Below, piece by piece: positions 31,926 to 40,767 of a DNA stretch of 44,004 bases. The stretch covers positions 1 to 44,004 of the forward strand of contig CAITPF010000032.1 of NCBI GenBank assembly GCA_903894155.1, given 5' to 3'. The position numbers and the translations under genes are program-made. Origin of the DNA: an uncultured beta proteobacterium. GTDB taxonomy: Bacteria > Pseudomonadota > Gammaproteobacteria > Burkholderiales > Burkholderiaceae_B. The stretch's first letter is position 1. Each line of letters begins with the position of its first letter. The notes below the pieces were generated by a model. The model did not search any database. It was not told the DNA's origin and saw nothing but the letters and a program-made list of their open reading frames with translations.

Positions 31926-33101
31926 TCAACGCCTGCCGCCGCGGAATCCGCCGCCGCCAAAGCCCCCGCCGAACCTGCCGCCCCCAAAGCGGTCGCCGCC
32001 GGAACGATCCTGGTTGAAATCGCCTCGCGCCTCGGAGCGCATGGCGTTTTCCTGGCCAGCCTCGCGCCAGGCGTTCGGGCTCGCGCGGTCCTCCTGCATG
32101 TCGCGCTGCCCCTGCTGGCTCATCTGGCTGGCCTGAGACCGCTCCTGGGGCGTCGCATTGCGCTGGAAATCGCCCTGCGCGCGCTGGGCCGCCTGGCGGG
32201 CCTGATCACGCTCCTGCGGCGTGGCATTGTTGCGCAAATCGTTGGCGGCGTTGCGCTGGTTCTGGATATCGCCGGGCGTCACCGGCCCGCGGTTGTAGCG
32301 CTGGTTGAAATTGTTGAAGTTCGCGTTGTTGACGTTGATTGAGCCGGCGCCCCAGTTCGGCGTGGCCCACAATGCACCCCCGACTGCCATGCCGACCCCG
32401 AAAGACATCATGCCCCAGCCGGGATCGTAGGCGGGATACGGGGGATACGCCGGGTAGGGCCAGCCACCGTACACCACGGCCGGGTTATAGGCCGGCATAT
32501 AGACCACTTGCGGGTTGGCCGGCACGATGACAATGTTGGAGCCTGAATCGCTCGACACTGTCATCTGCGCGTTCGACCTGAGGTTGCCCGCCTGAGCGGC
32601 ACGCGTGCGCAACGACTGCACGGCCTGCATGAGATCCGCCGGTTGCGCAAGGTACGCGTCACCGAGCTTCTGTGTCCAGTCGAGCTTGTTGCCCAGCATG
32701 TTCAGCGCATCAGGCAGCGCCACCAGCGATTTGACGCTGACGCCCCAGCTCTGCGACTTGAGCGCATCCTGCAGCGCCTGGCCCGAGAGCTTCGGGTTGT
32801 TGCGCAGCCACAGCGTTGCCTCAGCCACCTCAAGCGGGTAGGTCGACGCGAGCAGCATCTGGGACAGCAGCGCATCGGGATACAGCGCGATCGGGGAAAC
32901 CAGCGACTCGAGCTGCGGCATCTTCAGGTACCCCGCCTGCTGCGAGGAATCCGCGGGGGCATTGCCTGCGGGCGTGCTCGGAATGCTCATGGCCGGTGGC
33001 GGCAGGCTGGGCCCGCCGGGTGGATAGGCGCCCTGCTGGCTGGCGCAACCCGATGCAAGCACGGCAATCGCAAGCGCGACGGGAGTGAATCGGACGTTCA
33101 T
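31926..33101 (-). CDS. DUF3300 lipoprotein with glycine-rich tail
   Basis: 391 residues. The lipoprotein signal is LASGC (Cys19). The DUF3300 domain is about 60-215 (SLVSPIALYPDALLSQMLLASTYPLEV; IVIVPANPQVVYMPAYNP), then Tyr/Pro-rich and Asn-rich stretches. Two NATPQER repeats sit in a Gln/Arg/Ala-rich helix, and an RGG/FGGG-rich tail follows the last 30 residues. The function of DUF3300 is unknown; sequence suggests an envelope-exposed protein with a disordered, basic C-terminus. AGAGAGGT precedes the ATG. It is probably cotranscribed with the Rap1a-like gene. Confidence 0.85.
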   Translation of the reverse strand: MNVRFTPVALAIAVLASGCASQQGAYPPGGPSLPPPAMSIPSTPAGNAPADSSQQAGYLKMPQLESLVSPIALYPDALLSQMLLASTYPLEVAEATLWLRNNPKLSGQALQDALKSQSWGVSVKSLVALPDALNMLGNKLDWTQKLGDAYLAQPADLMQAVQSLRTRAAQAGNLRSNAQMTVSSDSGSNIVIVPANPQVVYMPAYNPAVVYGGWPYPAYPPYPAYDPGWGMMSFGVGMAVGGALWATPNWGAGSINVNNANFNNFNQRYNRGPVTPGDIQNQRNAANDLRNNATPQERDQARQAAQRAQGDFQRNATPQERSQASQMSQQGQRDMQEDRASPNAWREAGQENAMRSEARGDFNQDRSGGDRFGGGRFGGGFGGGGFRGGRR

Positions 33102-33231
33102 CTACGGCGACCTCTCTGACAAGCGTTAAGAGCGACCCGCAACCTGCGACCGGCTCCGATATGGCACCCGGTCACTGTAGGCCGGCGCAAGACGTTTGCT
33201 AACGACCCAAGTATATCGAATCAAGCTGGCA

Positions 33232-34419
33232 CTATTTCTTCAGGGCCGCCTTCCAGTCGTGGAAAACGTCGAGATCGGCCCCGTCGGGGTAATTGAGCAG
33301 GCCGGGCGTGAAACCCTTCTTGCCCTTCTCCCCGTACTGCCAGATGATCTGCTTGGTCTGGCGGTCCACCACGATCACGCGGTCGTTAAGGTCATCGACG
33401 ATCAGGATATCCCCGGTGTCAGGCAACTCGCGCGCAAGAGACGAATGATCCAGCGCGCCCTCGCCCTCCTTGACATAATATTCCCAGGTCACCTTGCGCG
33501 TTGCCGGATCGAAGATGACGACGCGCCCCGGCTTCCAGAAATCCGCAACAATCACCTGCTTGCCGTCCACTGTGGGAAAGGCATCCGACGGGTAGCGAAT
33601 GTTCGGCGCCTTGACGCTCCAGACCACCTTGCCCTCCCGGGTGATCCGCGAGATCCACGCGTCGGTGATTTCGGTCACAAGAATGTCGCCATTCTCCATC
33701 GGCGTCGCGCCATTGGGGTAGTTGAGCGTCTCGGGGGGGTTGTGCTTGCACTTTCCAGGCGTGCCCCATTGCGACACGACGGAATTGTCTGCAGGATCGA
33801 TGATCAGCACACGGCAGTTGCGGATATCCGCCGTGATGAACTTGCCGTCGGCAAGCAAATGCGCGTCGTCCGGGTAGTTCAGCAGGCCGGGGCCACTGCC
33901 GCGCCTGTCCGGCACGCCGTAGGTCCAGGTCAGGGCGCGCTTGTCGTAATCGACGATATGCAGATCAAAGTTGTCTTCCTCACTGACGGCGAGCCGATTG
34001 CCGTCCGGCGAAAAGTTGACGTCCTCGTTGCCCCGATAGACTTTCAGGTTGGGCGAGGGAAACTCCCAGATGATCTGTTTGTCCGGCGCGATCTCGATCA
34101 GGCGGTTGTTGCGCCGATCGGCGATCATGACCGGATATGGCAGGGGCTTGCCCCAGGAGGGGACCGGATTTTTCCGGTCGCCCGTGACCGGGGGGCTCGG
34201 CGGCAGCTTCACGCCGCTCGACACCTCGCCCGCGCCGCGCATCTCGTCGGTCACCTGAACTTCGACGCCAACGGTCGCAGCCGACGACTTTGCCTGCTTG
34301 GAAGCCGGGGGCTTGGCCGCGGTCTGCGCCTGGACGCAAGTCGCGCCAAACAGCGCGACGCTGGCGATCAGGAGCCAGCCGCTGGCCCGACGTGCATGAA
34401 CTGACTGAAAAAGACGCAT
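33232..34419 (-). CDS. Secreted beta-propeller (NHL/arylsulfotransferase-like)
   Basis: 395 residues. A signal peptide (SGWLLIASVALFGATCVQAQ) leads into a low-complexity linker and then repeated blades of about 45 residues: RNNRLIEIAPDKQIIWEFP, NFDLHIVDYDKRALTWTYG, NCRVLIIDPADNSVVSQWG, GRVVIFDPATRKVTWEYY, NDRVIVVDRQTKQIIWQYG. The repeated D-x-x-[NT]-x-x-[IV]-x-W pattern and LNYP(N/D)GA loops are typical of NHL or PQQ/ASST-like propellers. No catalytic residues are recognisable, so a binding role is as likely as an enzyme. GGAAG lies 6 bases before ATG 34419. Confidence 0.78.
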   Translation of the reverse strand: MRLFQSVHARRASGWLLIASVALFGATCVQAQTAAKPPASKQAKSSAATVGVEVQVTDEMRGAGEVSSGVKLPPSPPVTGDRKNPVPSWGKPLPYPVMIADRRNNRLIEIAPDKQIIWEFPSPNLKVYRGNEDVNFSPDGNRLAVSEEDNFDLHIVDYDKRALTWTYGVPDRRGSGPGLLNYPDDAHLLADGKFITADIRNCRVLIIDPADNSVVSQWGTPGKCKHNPPETLNYPNGATPMENGDILVTEITDAWISRITREGKVVWSVKAPNIRYPSDAFPTVDGKQVIVADFWKPGRVVIFDPATRKVTWEYYVKEGEGALDHSSLARELPDTGDILIVDDLNDRVIVVDRQTKQIIWQYGEKGKKGFTPGLLNYPDGADLDVFHDWKAALKK

Positions 34420-34762
34420 GATTTCTTCCGTTGCGGGAAACGTATCCCACGACAGGGTAAGTTCAAAGCTGCCCCAACCCCCGGGTTGTGCCCTGCCCTG
34501 ATTGATCGAGCGCAACAAACACCGCCCTTTAGCGCGAAGCGGACGTCAACGACCCCAACGACGGGCATCCGACGCCGTTCTCCCCCCGGAGACCAAAGGC
34601 AAGCGGAACCGGTCGCCGAAACGATCGCCAGAACGCTCGCAGGCGCCTAAGACCGTGCGCTTCGAACTTTTCGTATGATGTTTATGCCGATTCGGTCTTT
34701 GCGGCGCGCGGCCATTAGGCTTAGATTCCTGTTCTGAGCTCTTCACATACAAGGCGAAGGTT
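34420..34762. promoter_or_regulatory. Divergent region upstream of cysK and the propeller gene
   Basis: 343 bp without a gene. I see a plus-strand -10-like TATGAT at 34674-34679 (no good -35) and an AAGG/GAAGG ribosome site before cysK. No clear operator was found; a CysB-type site would be expected from cysK biology but none is evident by eye. Confidence 0.35.
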
Positions 34763-35737
34763 ATGACGTTATTCAACGACAACTCACAAACCATTGGCAA
34801 GACGCCGCTTGTGCGCCTGAACCGCGTCACGGATGGCGCAGGCGCCACGGTGCTCGCGAAAATCGAGGGGCGCAACCCGGGCTATTCGGTCAAGTGCCGC
34901 ATTGGCGCGGCGATGATCAACGACGCCGAAAAGCGCGGAGTGCTCACGCCCGGCAAGGAGCTGGTGGAGCCGACGAGCGGCAACACCGGCATCGCGCTCG
35001 CCTTCGTCGCCGCGGCCCGCGGGATTCCCATCACGCTCACGATGCCCGAGACCATGAGCATCGAGCGCCGCAAACTGCTCACGGCGCTGGGTGCCAAACT
35101 TGTGCTCACCGAAGGCCCGAAGGGGATGAATGGCGCGATTGCCAAGGCCAACGAGATCGTCGCCTCGGACCCGGATAAGTACATTCTGTTGCAGCAATTC
35201 AAGAACCCGGCGAATCCCGCGATCCACGAAGCCACCACGGGCCCGGAAATCTGGGACGACACGAACGGCCAGATCGACGTCCTGGTGAGCGGCGTAGGCA
35301 CCGGCGGCACCATTACCGGCATCAGCCGCTATATCAAGAATACCCGCGGCAAGCCGATCATATCGGTCGCGGTAGAACCCACGGCAAGCCCGGTCATCAC
35401 CCAGAAACTCGCCGGCCAGGAAATCAAGCCCGGGCCCCACAAGATCCAGGGCATCGGCGCGGGGTTCATCCCGGATACGCTGGACCTGTCAATTGTCGAC
35501 CGCGTCGAGCAGATCGACAACGACGAAGCCATCGCCTTCGCCCGGCGTCTGGCCAAGGAGGAAGGCATCCTCGCCGGCATCTCGTGCGGCGCGGCGGCTG
35601 CCGTCGCCGTGCGTCTGGCGAAACTGCCGGAATTCGCCGGCAAAACGATCGTGGTCATCCTGCCGGACTCGGCCGAACGCTACCTGACCTCGGCCTTGTT
35701 CGAAGGGGTGTTTGACGAGAAGGGCCTGAGCGCCTGA
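34763..35737 (+). CDS. cysK: Cysteine synthase A (O-acetylserine sulfhydrylase)
   Basis: A 324-residue PLP enzyme of the fold-type II OASS family: O-acetylserine plus sulfide to cysteine. The PLP lysine is Lys44 in [11 protein letters not shown], the substrate loop is PTSGNTG (70-76), the phosphate cradle is [10 protein letters not shown], and the GISCGAAAA segment holds the pyridine-contacting Ser. Family norms are 310-325 residues. The usual Asn-x-x-x-S-V-K-D-R reads S-V-K-C-R here, Cys replacing Asp. It stands alone, converging on the FAD/Fe-S dehydrogenase gene. Confidence 0.95.
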   Translation: MTLFNDNSQTIGKTPLVRLNRVTDGAGATVLAKIEGRNPGYSVKCRIGAAMINDAEKRGVLTPGKELVEPTSGNTGIALAFVAAARGIPITLTMPETMSIERRKLLTALGAKLVLTEGPKGMNGAIAKANEIVASDPDKYILLQQFKNPANPAIHEATTGPEIWDDTNGQIDVLVSGVGTGGTITGISRYIKNTRGKPIISVAVEPTASPVITQKLAGQEIKPGPHKIQGIGAGFIPDTLDLSIVDRVEQIDNDEAIAFARRLAKEEGILAGISCGAAAAVAVRLAKLPEFAGKTIVVILPDSAERYLTSALFEGVFDEKGLSA

Positions 35738-35780
35738 TCGGATCATCAGCGGTTCGGCCAAGCCGTTCAGCGACTGCGTT

Positions 35781-35797
35781 CACGGCGACAGGCCGTG
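35781..35797. terminator. Hairpin between cysK and the convergent dehydrogenase gene
   Basis: CACGGC-GACAG-GCCGTG gives a 6-bp stem and a 5-base loop in the 124-bp tail-to-tail gap. There is no T-tract, so termination there is plausible but weakly supported. Confidence 0.35.
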
Positions 35798-35861
35798 GTC
35801 GCGGTCTCGCCGTGCGCACCCAAACGGGGCGACGCACTATGCGCTGACCGCGCCCCCGCCT

Positions 35862-38800
35862 TCAGCCGAGCGCCATTTCCAGCACGCGCGCAACGTGCAG
35901 GGCCTCAACGCCCACACCGTCCTCGATCTGATGACGACAACTTGTGCCGTCGGCGACCATCAGCGCCCCCGGCGCAAGCTTGCGCACCGCGGGAAACAGC
36001 GAGAGCTCGGCCATCGCCTGAGACACCTCGTAATGCTCCGCCTCATAGCCGAAGCTGCCCGCCCCGCCGCAACAGGATGACTCGACGGTGCGAACCTCCA
36101 GCCCCGGAATCCAGCCAAGCACCTGCTGCACCGGTGTGAGCGCGTCGAAGGCTTTCTGGTGGCAATGGCCGTGCAACAGCGCGTACGGCGTGCCGATCGA
36201 CTTGAGGTTCAATGCGAGCCGACCCAGGCGTTGCTCGCGCACCAGAAATTCCTCGAACAGGAAGGAGGAATCGGCCAGCACCTGCGCCTCGTCGCCCCAT
36301 CCGTAGTGCAGACACTCGTCGCGCAGGGTGAGCAGGCACGAAGGCTCCAGGCCGACCACCGGAACGCCGCGCTGCACGAAAGGAAGAAACGTGTCGAGCA
36401 AGCGGCGTGCCTCGGCCTTGGCCTGGTCGACCAGGCCCGCCGCCAGAAACGTGCGGCCGCAACAGACCGGTCGCCCGCCCGCGGGCGTTGGCAGTTGCAC
36501 CCGATAACCCGCCGCCTCGAGCACGCGCCTGGCGGCACGCGCGTTGTCGGGCTCGATGTGGTTGTTGAACGTATCGACGAAAAGCACGACCTCGGGCCTG
36601 CCCGACATGACCGGCGCGGCGCCCTCGCCTCTCGCCGCCTCTGCAAGATACGATCTGCGGAATCTCGGCATCGAGCGTTGCGGCGCAAATCCCATCCATT
36701 GTTTGATGCGCGGGGAGATGCCCGGGATGCGCTCGGCGAATCCGAGGATGCCAGCGAACCTCGCGGCAATCGACGCATAGTGCGGCATATAGGCGACGAT
36801 GGTCTCGCGCAGACTGACGCCGTGGCTTTCAACCCAGGCCGCCTTCGCCTCGATCTTGATGCTCGCCATGTCAATGCCGGTCGGGCAATCGCGCTTGCAC
36901 CCCTTGCACGAAACGCACAGGTCCAACGCCTCGCGGACGTTCTCGCTGGCAAGACCTTCCTCGCCAAGCTGCCCGGACAGCGCCAGCCGCAAGGTGTTCG
37001 CGCGGCCACGCGTCACGTGCTGCTCGTCGCGGGTGACCCGGTAGCTGGGGCACATCGTGCCGGCGTCGAACTTGCGGCAATGGCCGTTGTTGTTGCACAT
37101 TTCGACAGCCTTGGCGAGCCCCTGGGCCGGGTCGCCACCGGTGCCCGGCGCCGTCTCGTCGCCGGTCAGCGGATCGCGCTGCACGTTCCAGGCAGACCAG
37201 TCCATCACCGGCTTGACCGGGATGACCCGGTAATCCGGTTGGTACCGGAAATTGCTGGCGTCGTCCATGCGCGGCGGCTGTACGATTTTGTCCGGATTGA
37301 AGCGGTTGTCGGGATCAAAGAGCGTCTTGATCTCTGCGAACGCCCGGTTCAGGCGCGGACCGTACTGCCAGGCGACCCACTCGCCCCGGCACAGACCATC
37401 GCCATGCTCGCCCGAAAACGCGCCCTTGTATTCACGCACCATGGCCGAGGCTTCCTCGGCGATCGCGCGCATCTTGGCCGCACCGTCGCGCCGCATGTCA
37501 AGGATCGGGCGCACGTGTAACGTGCCGACACTGGCGTGCGCGTACCAGGTTCCCTCGGTACCATGCCGGTGGAACACCTCGGTCAGCCTGTCCGTGTAAT
37601 CGGCGAGGTGCTCGAGCGGAACCGCGCAATCCTCGATGAACGAGACAGGCTTGCCGTCGCCGCGCATGCTCATCATGATGTTCAGGCCGGCCTTGCGAAC
37701 CTCCCACAAGGCCTTCTGCTCGACAGCGCCAGGCATGTCGACCACCGAGCCCGGCAGCCCCAGATCCGCCATCAGTTCGGTCAGGCGCGCAAGCGACTGG
37801 ATCTGCGCATCACGGTTTTCACCGGCGAATTCGACGAGCAGGATCGCTTTCGGATGACCGATCAGCGCGCGCTCGATGACCGGCCGGAACGCCGGGTTTT
37901 CCATGGCGAGGTCGATCATCGTGCGGTCGACCAGTTCCACCGCGCACGGATTGAGTTTCACGATGTGCTGCGTGAGCGCCATCGCTTCGTAGAAGGTCGG
38001 GAAATTGACGACCCCCAGCGCCTTATGCGCGGGAATCGGCAACAAATCCAGCGTGATGTGACGGCTGAAGGCAAGCGTGCCTTCCGAGCCGACCAGCAGG
38101 TGCGCGAGGTTCGCGTAGCCATCATCGGTATAGGCGCGCGGATTCTGGCAATCGAAGATATCGACGTTGTAGCCTGCGACCCGGCGCAATACCTTGGGCA
38201 CACGCTCCACGATCTCGTCGTGTTCGCGCATGGCAATTTCGCGCACGCCGGCCAGAAGCCGCTGCATGTGGGTGGAGGTGGGCGGATGCCGCAATGATCC
38301 GAAATACCCCTCGGTGCCGTCCGCGAGTATGGCCTCGATCGCGTGCACGTTGTGCACCATGTTGCCGTACTCGATCGAGCGCGAGCCACAGGAGTTGTTG
38401 CCCGCCATGCCGCCAATCGTGCATTGCGCCGCGGTGGACACATCGACGGGGAACCACAGCCCATGAGGCTTGAGCCAGGCGTTGAGATGGTCGAGCACCA
38501 CGCCAGGCTCGACCGTGACGGTGCGCGCCTCGGCGTCGAAGTCGACCACGTTGTTCAGCCACTTGCTGGTATCGACCACGAGCGCCGGGGCGACCGTCTG
38601 CCCGCACTGGCTCGTGCCGGCGCCACGCGCGAGCACGGCCGCCTTGTGCGCTCGTGCCACTTCCAGGGCACGCCGCAAATCGGCCTGATCGCGCGGCACG
38701 ACGACGCCCACCGGCGTGATCTGGTAGATCGAGGCGTCGGTCGCGTAGCGCCCGCGGCTGGCCGCGTCAAAGAGTACGTCGCCGCGAACTTCCGAGCGTA

Positions 38801-38888
38801 ATGCACGCGCCAACGCCCCCTCATTGGGCTGCGCGCGCGGCGTCACCAGCAGAGGCCGGGCCACCTGGGGCAAAGTCGATAGTGTCAT
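35862..38888 (-). CDS. FAD- and Fe-S-binding D-2-hydroxyacid dehydrogenase (GlcD-GlcF-type fusion)
   Basis: A 1008-residue cytoplasmic or membrane-associated oxidoreductase of the YdiJ/DLD fusion type. The PCMH FAD domain is about 40-270 (RGAGTSQCG 88-96; TIGGMAGNNSCGSRSIEYGN 157-176). The FAD-oxidase C domain is about 270-540, ending with GEHGDG (493-498). The ferredoxin part has Cys598, 604, 613 and Cys658, 661, 664, 668 for two [4Fe-4S] clusters. Two CCG-type domains follow (PVCCGRTFLAAG; SSCCGGAGSFGYE). It oxidises a D-2-hydroxyacid such as D-lactate, glycolate or 2-hydroxyglutarate into the quinone pool. It lies 25 bp after an aminotransferase gene. Confidence 0.92.
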   Translation of the reverse strand: MTLSTLPQVARPLLVTPRAQPNEGALARALRSEVRGDVLFDAASRGRYATDASIYQITPVGVVVPRDQADLRRALEVARAHKAAVLARGAGTSQCGQTVAPALVVDTSKWLNNVVDFDAEARTVTVEPGVVLDHLNAWLKPHGLWFPVDVSTAAQCTIGGMAGNNSCGSRSIEYGNMVHNVHAIEAILADGTEGYFGSLRHPPTSTHMQRLLAGVREIAMREHDEIVERVPKVLRRVAGYNVDIFDCQNPRAYTDDGYANLAHLLVGSEGTLAFSRHITLDLLPIPAHKALGVVNFPTFYEAMALTQHIVKLNPCAVELVDRTMIDLAMENPAFRPVIERALIGHPKAILLVEFAGENRDAQIQSLARLTELMADLGLPGSVVDMPGAVEQKALWEVRKAGLNIMMSMRGDGKPVSFIEDCAVPLEHLADYTDRLTEVFHRHGTEGTWYAHASVGTLHVRPILDMRRDGAAKMRAIAEEASAMVREYKGAFSGEHGDGLCRGEWVAWQYGPRLNRAFAEIKTLFDPDNRFNPDKIVQPPRMDDASNFRYQPDYRVIPVKPVMDWSAWNVQRDPLTGDETAPGTGGDPAQGLAKAVEMCNNNGHCRKFDAGTMCPSYRVTRDEQHVTRGRANTLRLALSGQLGEEGLASENVREALDLCVSCKGCKRDCPTGIDMASIKIEAKAAWVESHGVSLRETIVAYMPHYASIAARFAGILGFAERIPGISPRIKQWMGFAPQRSMPRFRRSYLAEAARGEGAAPVMSGRPEVVLFVDTFNNHIEPDNARAARRVLEAAGYRVQLPTPAGGRPVCCGRTFLAAGLVDQAKAEARRLLDTFLPFVQRGVPVVGLEPSCLLTLRDECLHYGWGDEAQVLADSSFLFEEFLVREQRLGRLALNLKSIGTPYALLHGHCHQKAFDALTPVQQVLGWIPGLEVRTVESSCCGGAGSFGYEAEHYEVSQAMAELSLFPAVRKLAPGALMVADGTSCRHQIEDGVGVEALHVARVLEMALG

Positions 38889-38913
38889 GTCGTCTTACCG
38901 CCAAGGTTGCGGG

Positions 38914-40122
38914 CTAGGCCAGCCGGCCGCCCGGTTGGGCCGCAAGATATTCCATCGCAGGCGGCAGGCCGCTCGCCGCGAGCGCAACACCGGCAAGTCG
39001 CAAGCCCATCTCGCAGCCTGCAAGCGTCGCCATCAGCGTCAGGTCGTTGCAGTCGCCAAGGTGGCCGATGCGGAACATCTTGCCCTTGACCTTGCCCAAC
39101 CCCGTTCCAAGCGACATGTCAAAGCGGTCATAAATGATCTTGCGCACGACGTCCGCGTCTACGCCCTCCGGCATGATGACGCCGGTCAGGACGGGGCTGT
39201 AGCACGCGGGCTCGGCGCACTGAATCTCCAGGCCCCAGGCGCGCACTGCGCGGCGGCAGGCTTCGCCCAGTCGCGCGTGACGTGCGAACACCTTGTCGAG
39301 CCCCTCGTCCAGGATCATGTCGATCGCCTCGGAAAGCCCATAGAGCAGGTTGGTATTGGGCGTGTAGGGCCAGTAGCCGGTACGGTTCATTTCGAGGATT
39401 TCTGCCCAGGCCCAGAAGCTGCGCGGCATGCGCGCATTCTTGCTGGCAGCGATCGCCTTGTCGGACGCGACGTTGAAACTGATGCCGGGTGGCAGCATCA
39501 GGCCTTTCTGGGATCCGGATACCGTCACGTCCACGCCCCACTCGTCATGACGATAGTCCGCGCAACCAAGCCCCGAAATCGTATCGACCATCAGCAATGC
39601 GGGGTGGCCGGCGGCATCGATCGCGCGTCGCACCGCGGCAATGTCGGATGTCGCGCCAGTGGACGTCTCGTTGTGCACGACACACACTGCCTTGATCTGG
39701 TGTCCCGTGTCGGCACGCAGGCGCGCCTCGATCATCCCGGGCTGCACGCCGTGGCGCCAGCCCTCGATACCCGGCAGCCCGAGGAACTCCGGCGCGAGCC
39801 CGAGGTTATCGGCAAGCTTCTTCCACAACGTGGCGAATTGCCCCGTCTCGAACATCAGCACCGCATCGCCGGGGCTGAGCGTATTGACCAGCGCCGCCTC
39901 CCAGGCACCCGTCCCGGAGGCCGGATAGATCACCACGGGTTGCGTCGTCTTGAAAATCTTCCTGATGCCTTCGAGCACCTTCAGGCCCAATGCCCCGAAC
40001 TCCGGCCCGCGGTGGTCGATCGTGGGATAGCTCATCGCACGCAGGATGCGATCCGGGACTGGACTCGGCCCCGGAATCTGCAGGAAATGCCGGCCTGCCG
40101 GATGGAAATCAAGTTTGACCAC
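38914..40122 (-). CDS. Serine-glyoxylate aminotransferase-like class V enzyme
   Basis: A 402-residue fold-type I PLP enzyme. Motifs are GRHFLQIPGPSPVPDRILRAM (10-30), DHRGPEF, PASGTGAWEAALVNTLSPGD (67-86), the VDT cofactor Asp180, and PLP lysine Lys206 in VSGSQKGLMLPPG. The pattern closely follows SgaA-type serine/alanine-glyoxylate transaminases. The start is GTG at 40122 with GGAG 7 bases upstream; the frame to 40380 overlaps the RidA gene antisense. It precedes the hydroxyacid dehydrogenase gene. Products such as hydroxypyruvate or glycine fit glyoxylate metabolism; a specialised amino acid is also possible. Confidence 0.93.
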   Translation of the reverse strand: MVKLDFHPAGRHFLQIPGPSPVPDRILRAMSYPTIDHRGPEFGALGLKVLEGIRKIFKTTQPVVIYPASGTGAWEAALVNTLSPGDAVLMFETGQFATLWKKLADNLGLAPEFLGLPGIEGWRHGVQPGMIEARLRADTGHQIKAVCVVHNETSTGATSDIAAVRRAIDAAGHPALLMVDTISGLGCADYRHDEWGVDVTVSGSQKGLMLPPGISFNVASDKAIAASKNARMPRSFWAWAEILEMNRTGYWPYTPNTNLLYGLSEAIDMILDEGLDKVFARHARLGEACRRAVRAWGLEIQCAEPACYSPVLTGVIMPEGVDADVVRKIIYDRFDMSLGTGLGKVKGKMFRIGHLGDCNDLTLMATLAGCEMGLRLAGVALAASGLPPAMEYLAAQPGGRLA

Positions 40123-40145
40123 GGTCTGTCTCCAGATAATTCGTT

Positions 40146-40215
40146 TTACATTGTGGAAAATGTACCAGACGCGCCGTGCGGCAGTCTGCCTTGTATCAGG
40201 ATAGATTACATTGTG
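40146..40215 (+). repeat. Direct repeat TTACATTGTG, two copies 60 bp apart
   Basis: Copies lie at 40146-40155 and 40206-40215, exactly 60 bp start to start. The first overlaps the palindrome. The 8-base core TTACATTG also occurs at 24102-24109 before the leuCD-type operon. Confidence 0.6.
40147..40164. promoter_or_regulatory. Palindrome TACATT-GTGGAA-AATGTA in divergent region
   Basis: A perfect 6+6 dyad 24 bp upstream of the aminotransferase start and about 120 bp before ridA. It is a plausible operator controlling both directions. Confidence 0.5.
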
Positions 40216-40284
40216 TCGGGTCGGGGAGGTAGCAGCGCGTGTTGCATCCGGCACCCGCGAACATCGCATGAGGACATCGCAACC

Positions 40285-40752
40285 ATGACACCGGAAGAAC
40301 GCGTACGCGAACTCAAGCTGGAACTGCCGGCGCCGCCGGCGCCCATTGGCAACTTCCTGCCCTGGCGGCGTGTCGGCCAATTGCTCTATTTGTCCGGCCA
40401 GGGGCCGCGCAATCCGGACGGCAAGGTTAGCGTCGGCCGCCTGGGCAAGGATTGCTCAGTAGAGCGCGGCTACGAGGATGCGCGTAAGGTAGGCCTGCAG
40501 ATTCTGGGGACAATCCGCCACGCGGTGGGGTCACTGGACCATGTGGAAGCGGTCGTGAAGCTGCTGGGCATGGTGAACGCGGAACCCGATTTCAAGGACC
40601 ACCCGAAAGTAATCAACGGGTGCTCGGACGTCCTGGTGGAAGTTCTGGGGGAGCGCGGGCGCCATGCGCGCTCAGCAGTTGGGATGGGATCCCTGCCGAA
40701 CGGCATGACGGTGGAAGTCGAGGCCATCATCCAGATCGCGGACGGCCACTAG
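40285..40752 (+). CDS. RidA (YjgF/YER057c/UK114) family protein
   Basis: A 155-residue trimeric-type imine/enamine deaminase domain. It opens TPEERVRELKLELPAPPAPIGNF, with LYLSGQGP near 34-41. The active site retains Arg129 (RHARSAVG) and Glu144 in LPNGMTVEVEAI, matching E. coli RidA Arg105 and Glu120, so catalytic deamination of 2-aminoacrylate-like products is likely. It is about 25 residues longer than classical RidA, as in the Rid subfamilies common in Burkholderiales. It is divergent from the PLP aminotransferase, which can generate such enamines. Confidence 0.9.
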   Translation: MTPEERVRELKLELPAPPAPIGNFLPWRRVGQLLYLSGQGPRNPDGKVSVGRLGKDCSVERGYEDARKVGLQILGTIRHAVGSLDHVEAVVKLLGMVNAEPDFKDHPKVINGCSDVLVEVLGERGRHARSAVGMGSLPNGMTVEVEAIIQIADGH

Positions 40753-40767
40753 CCGCCCGCGATCCAC

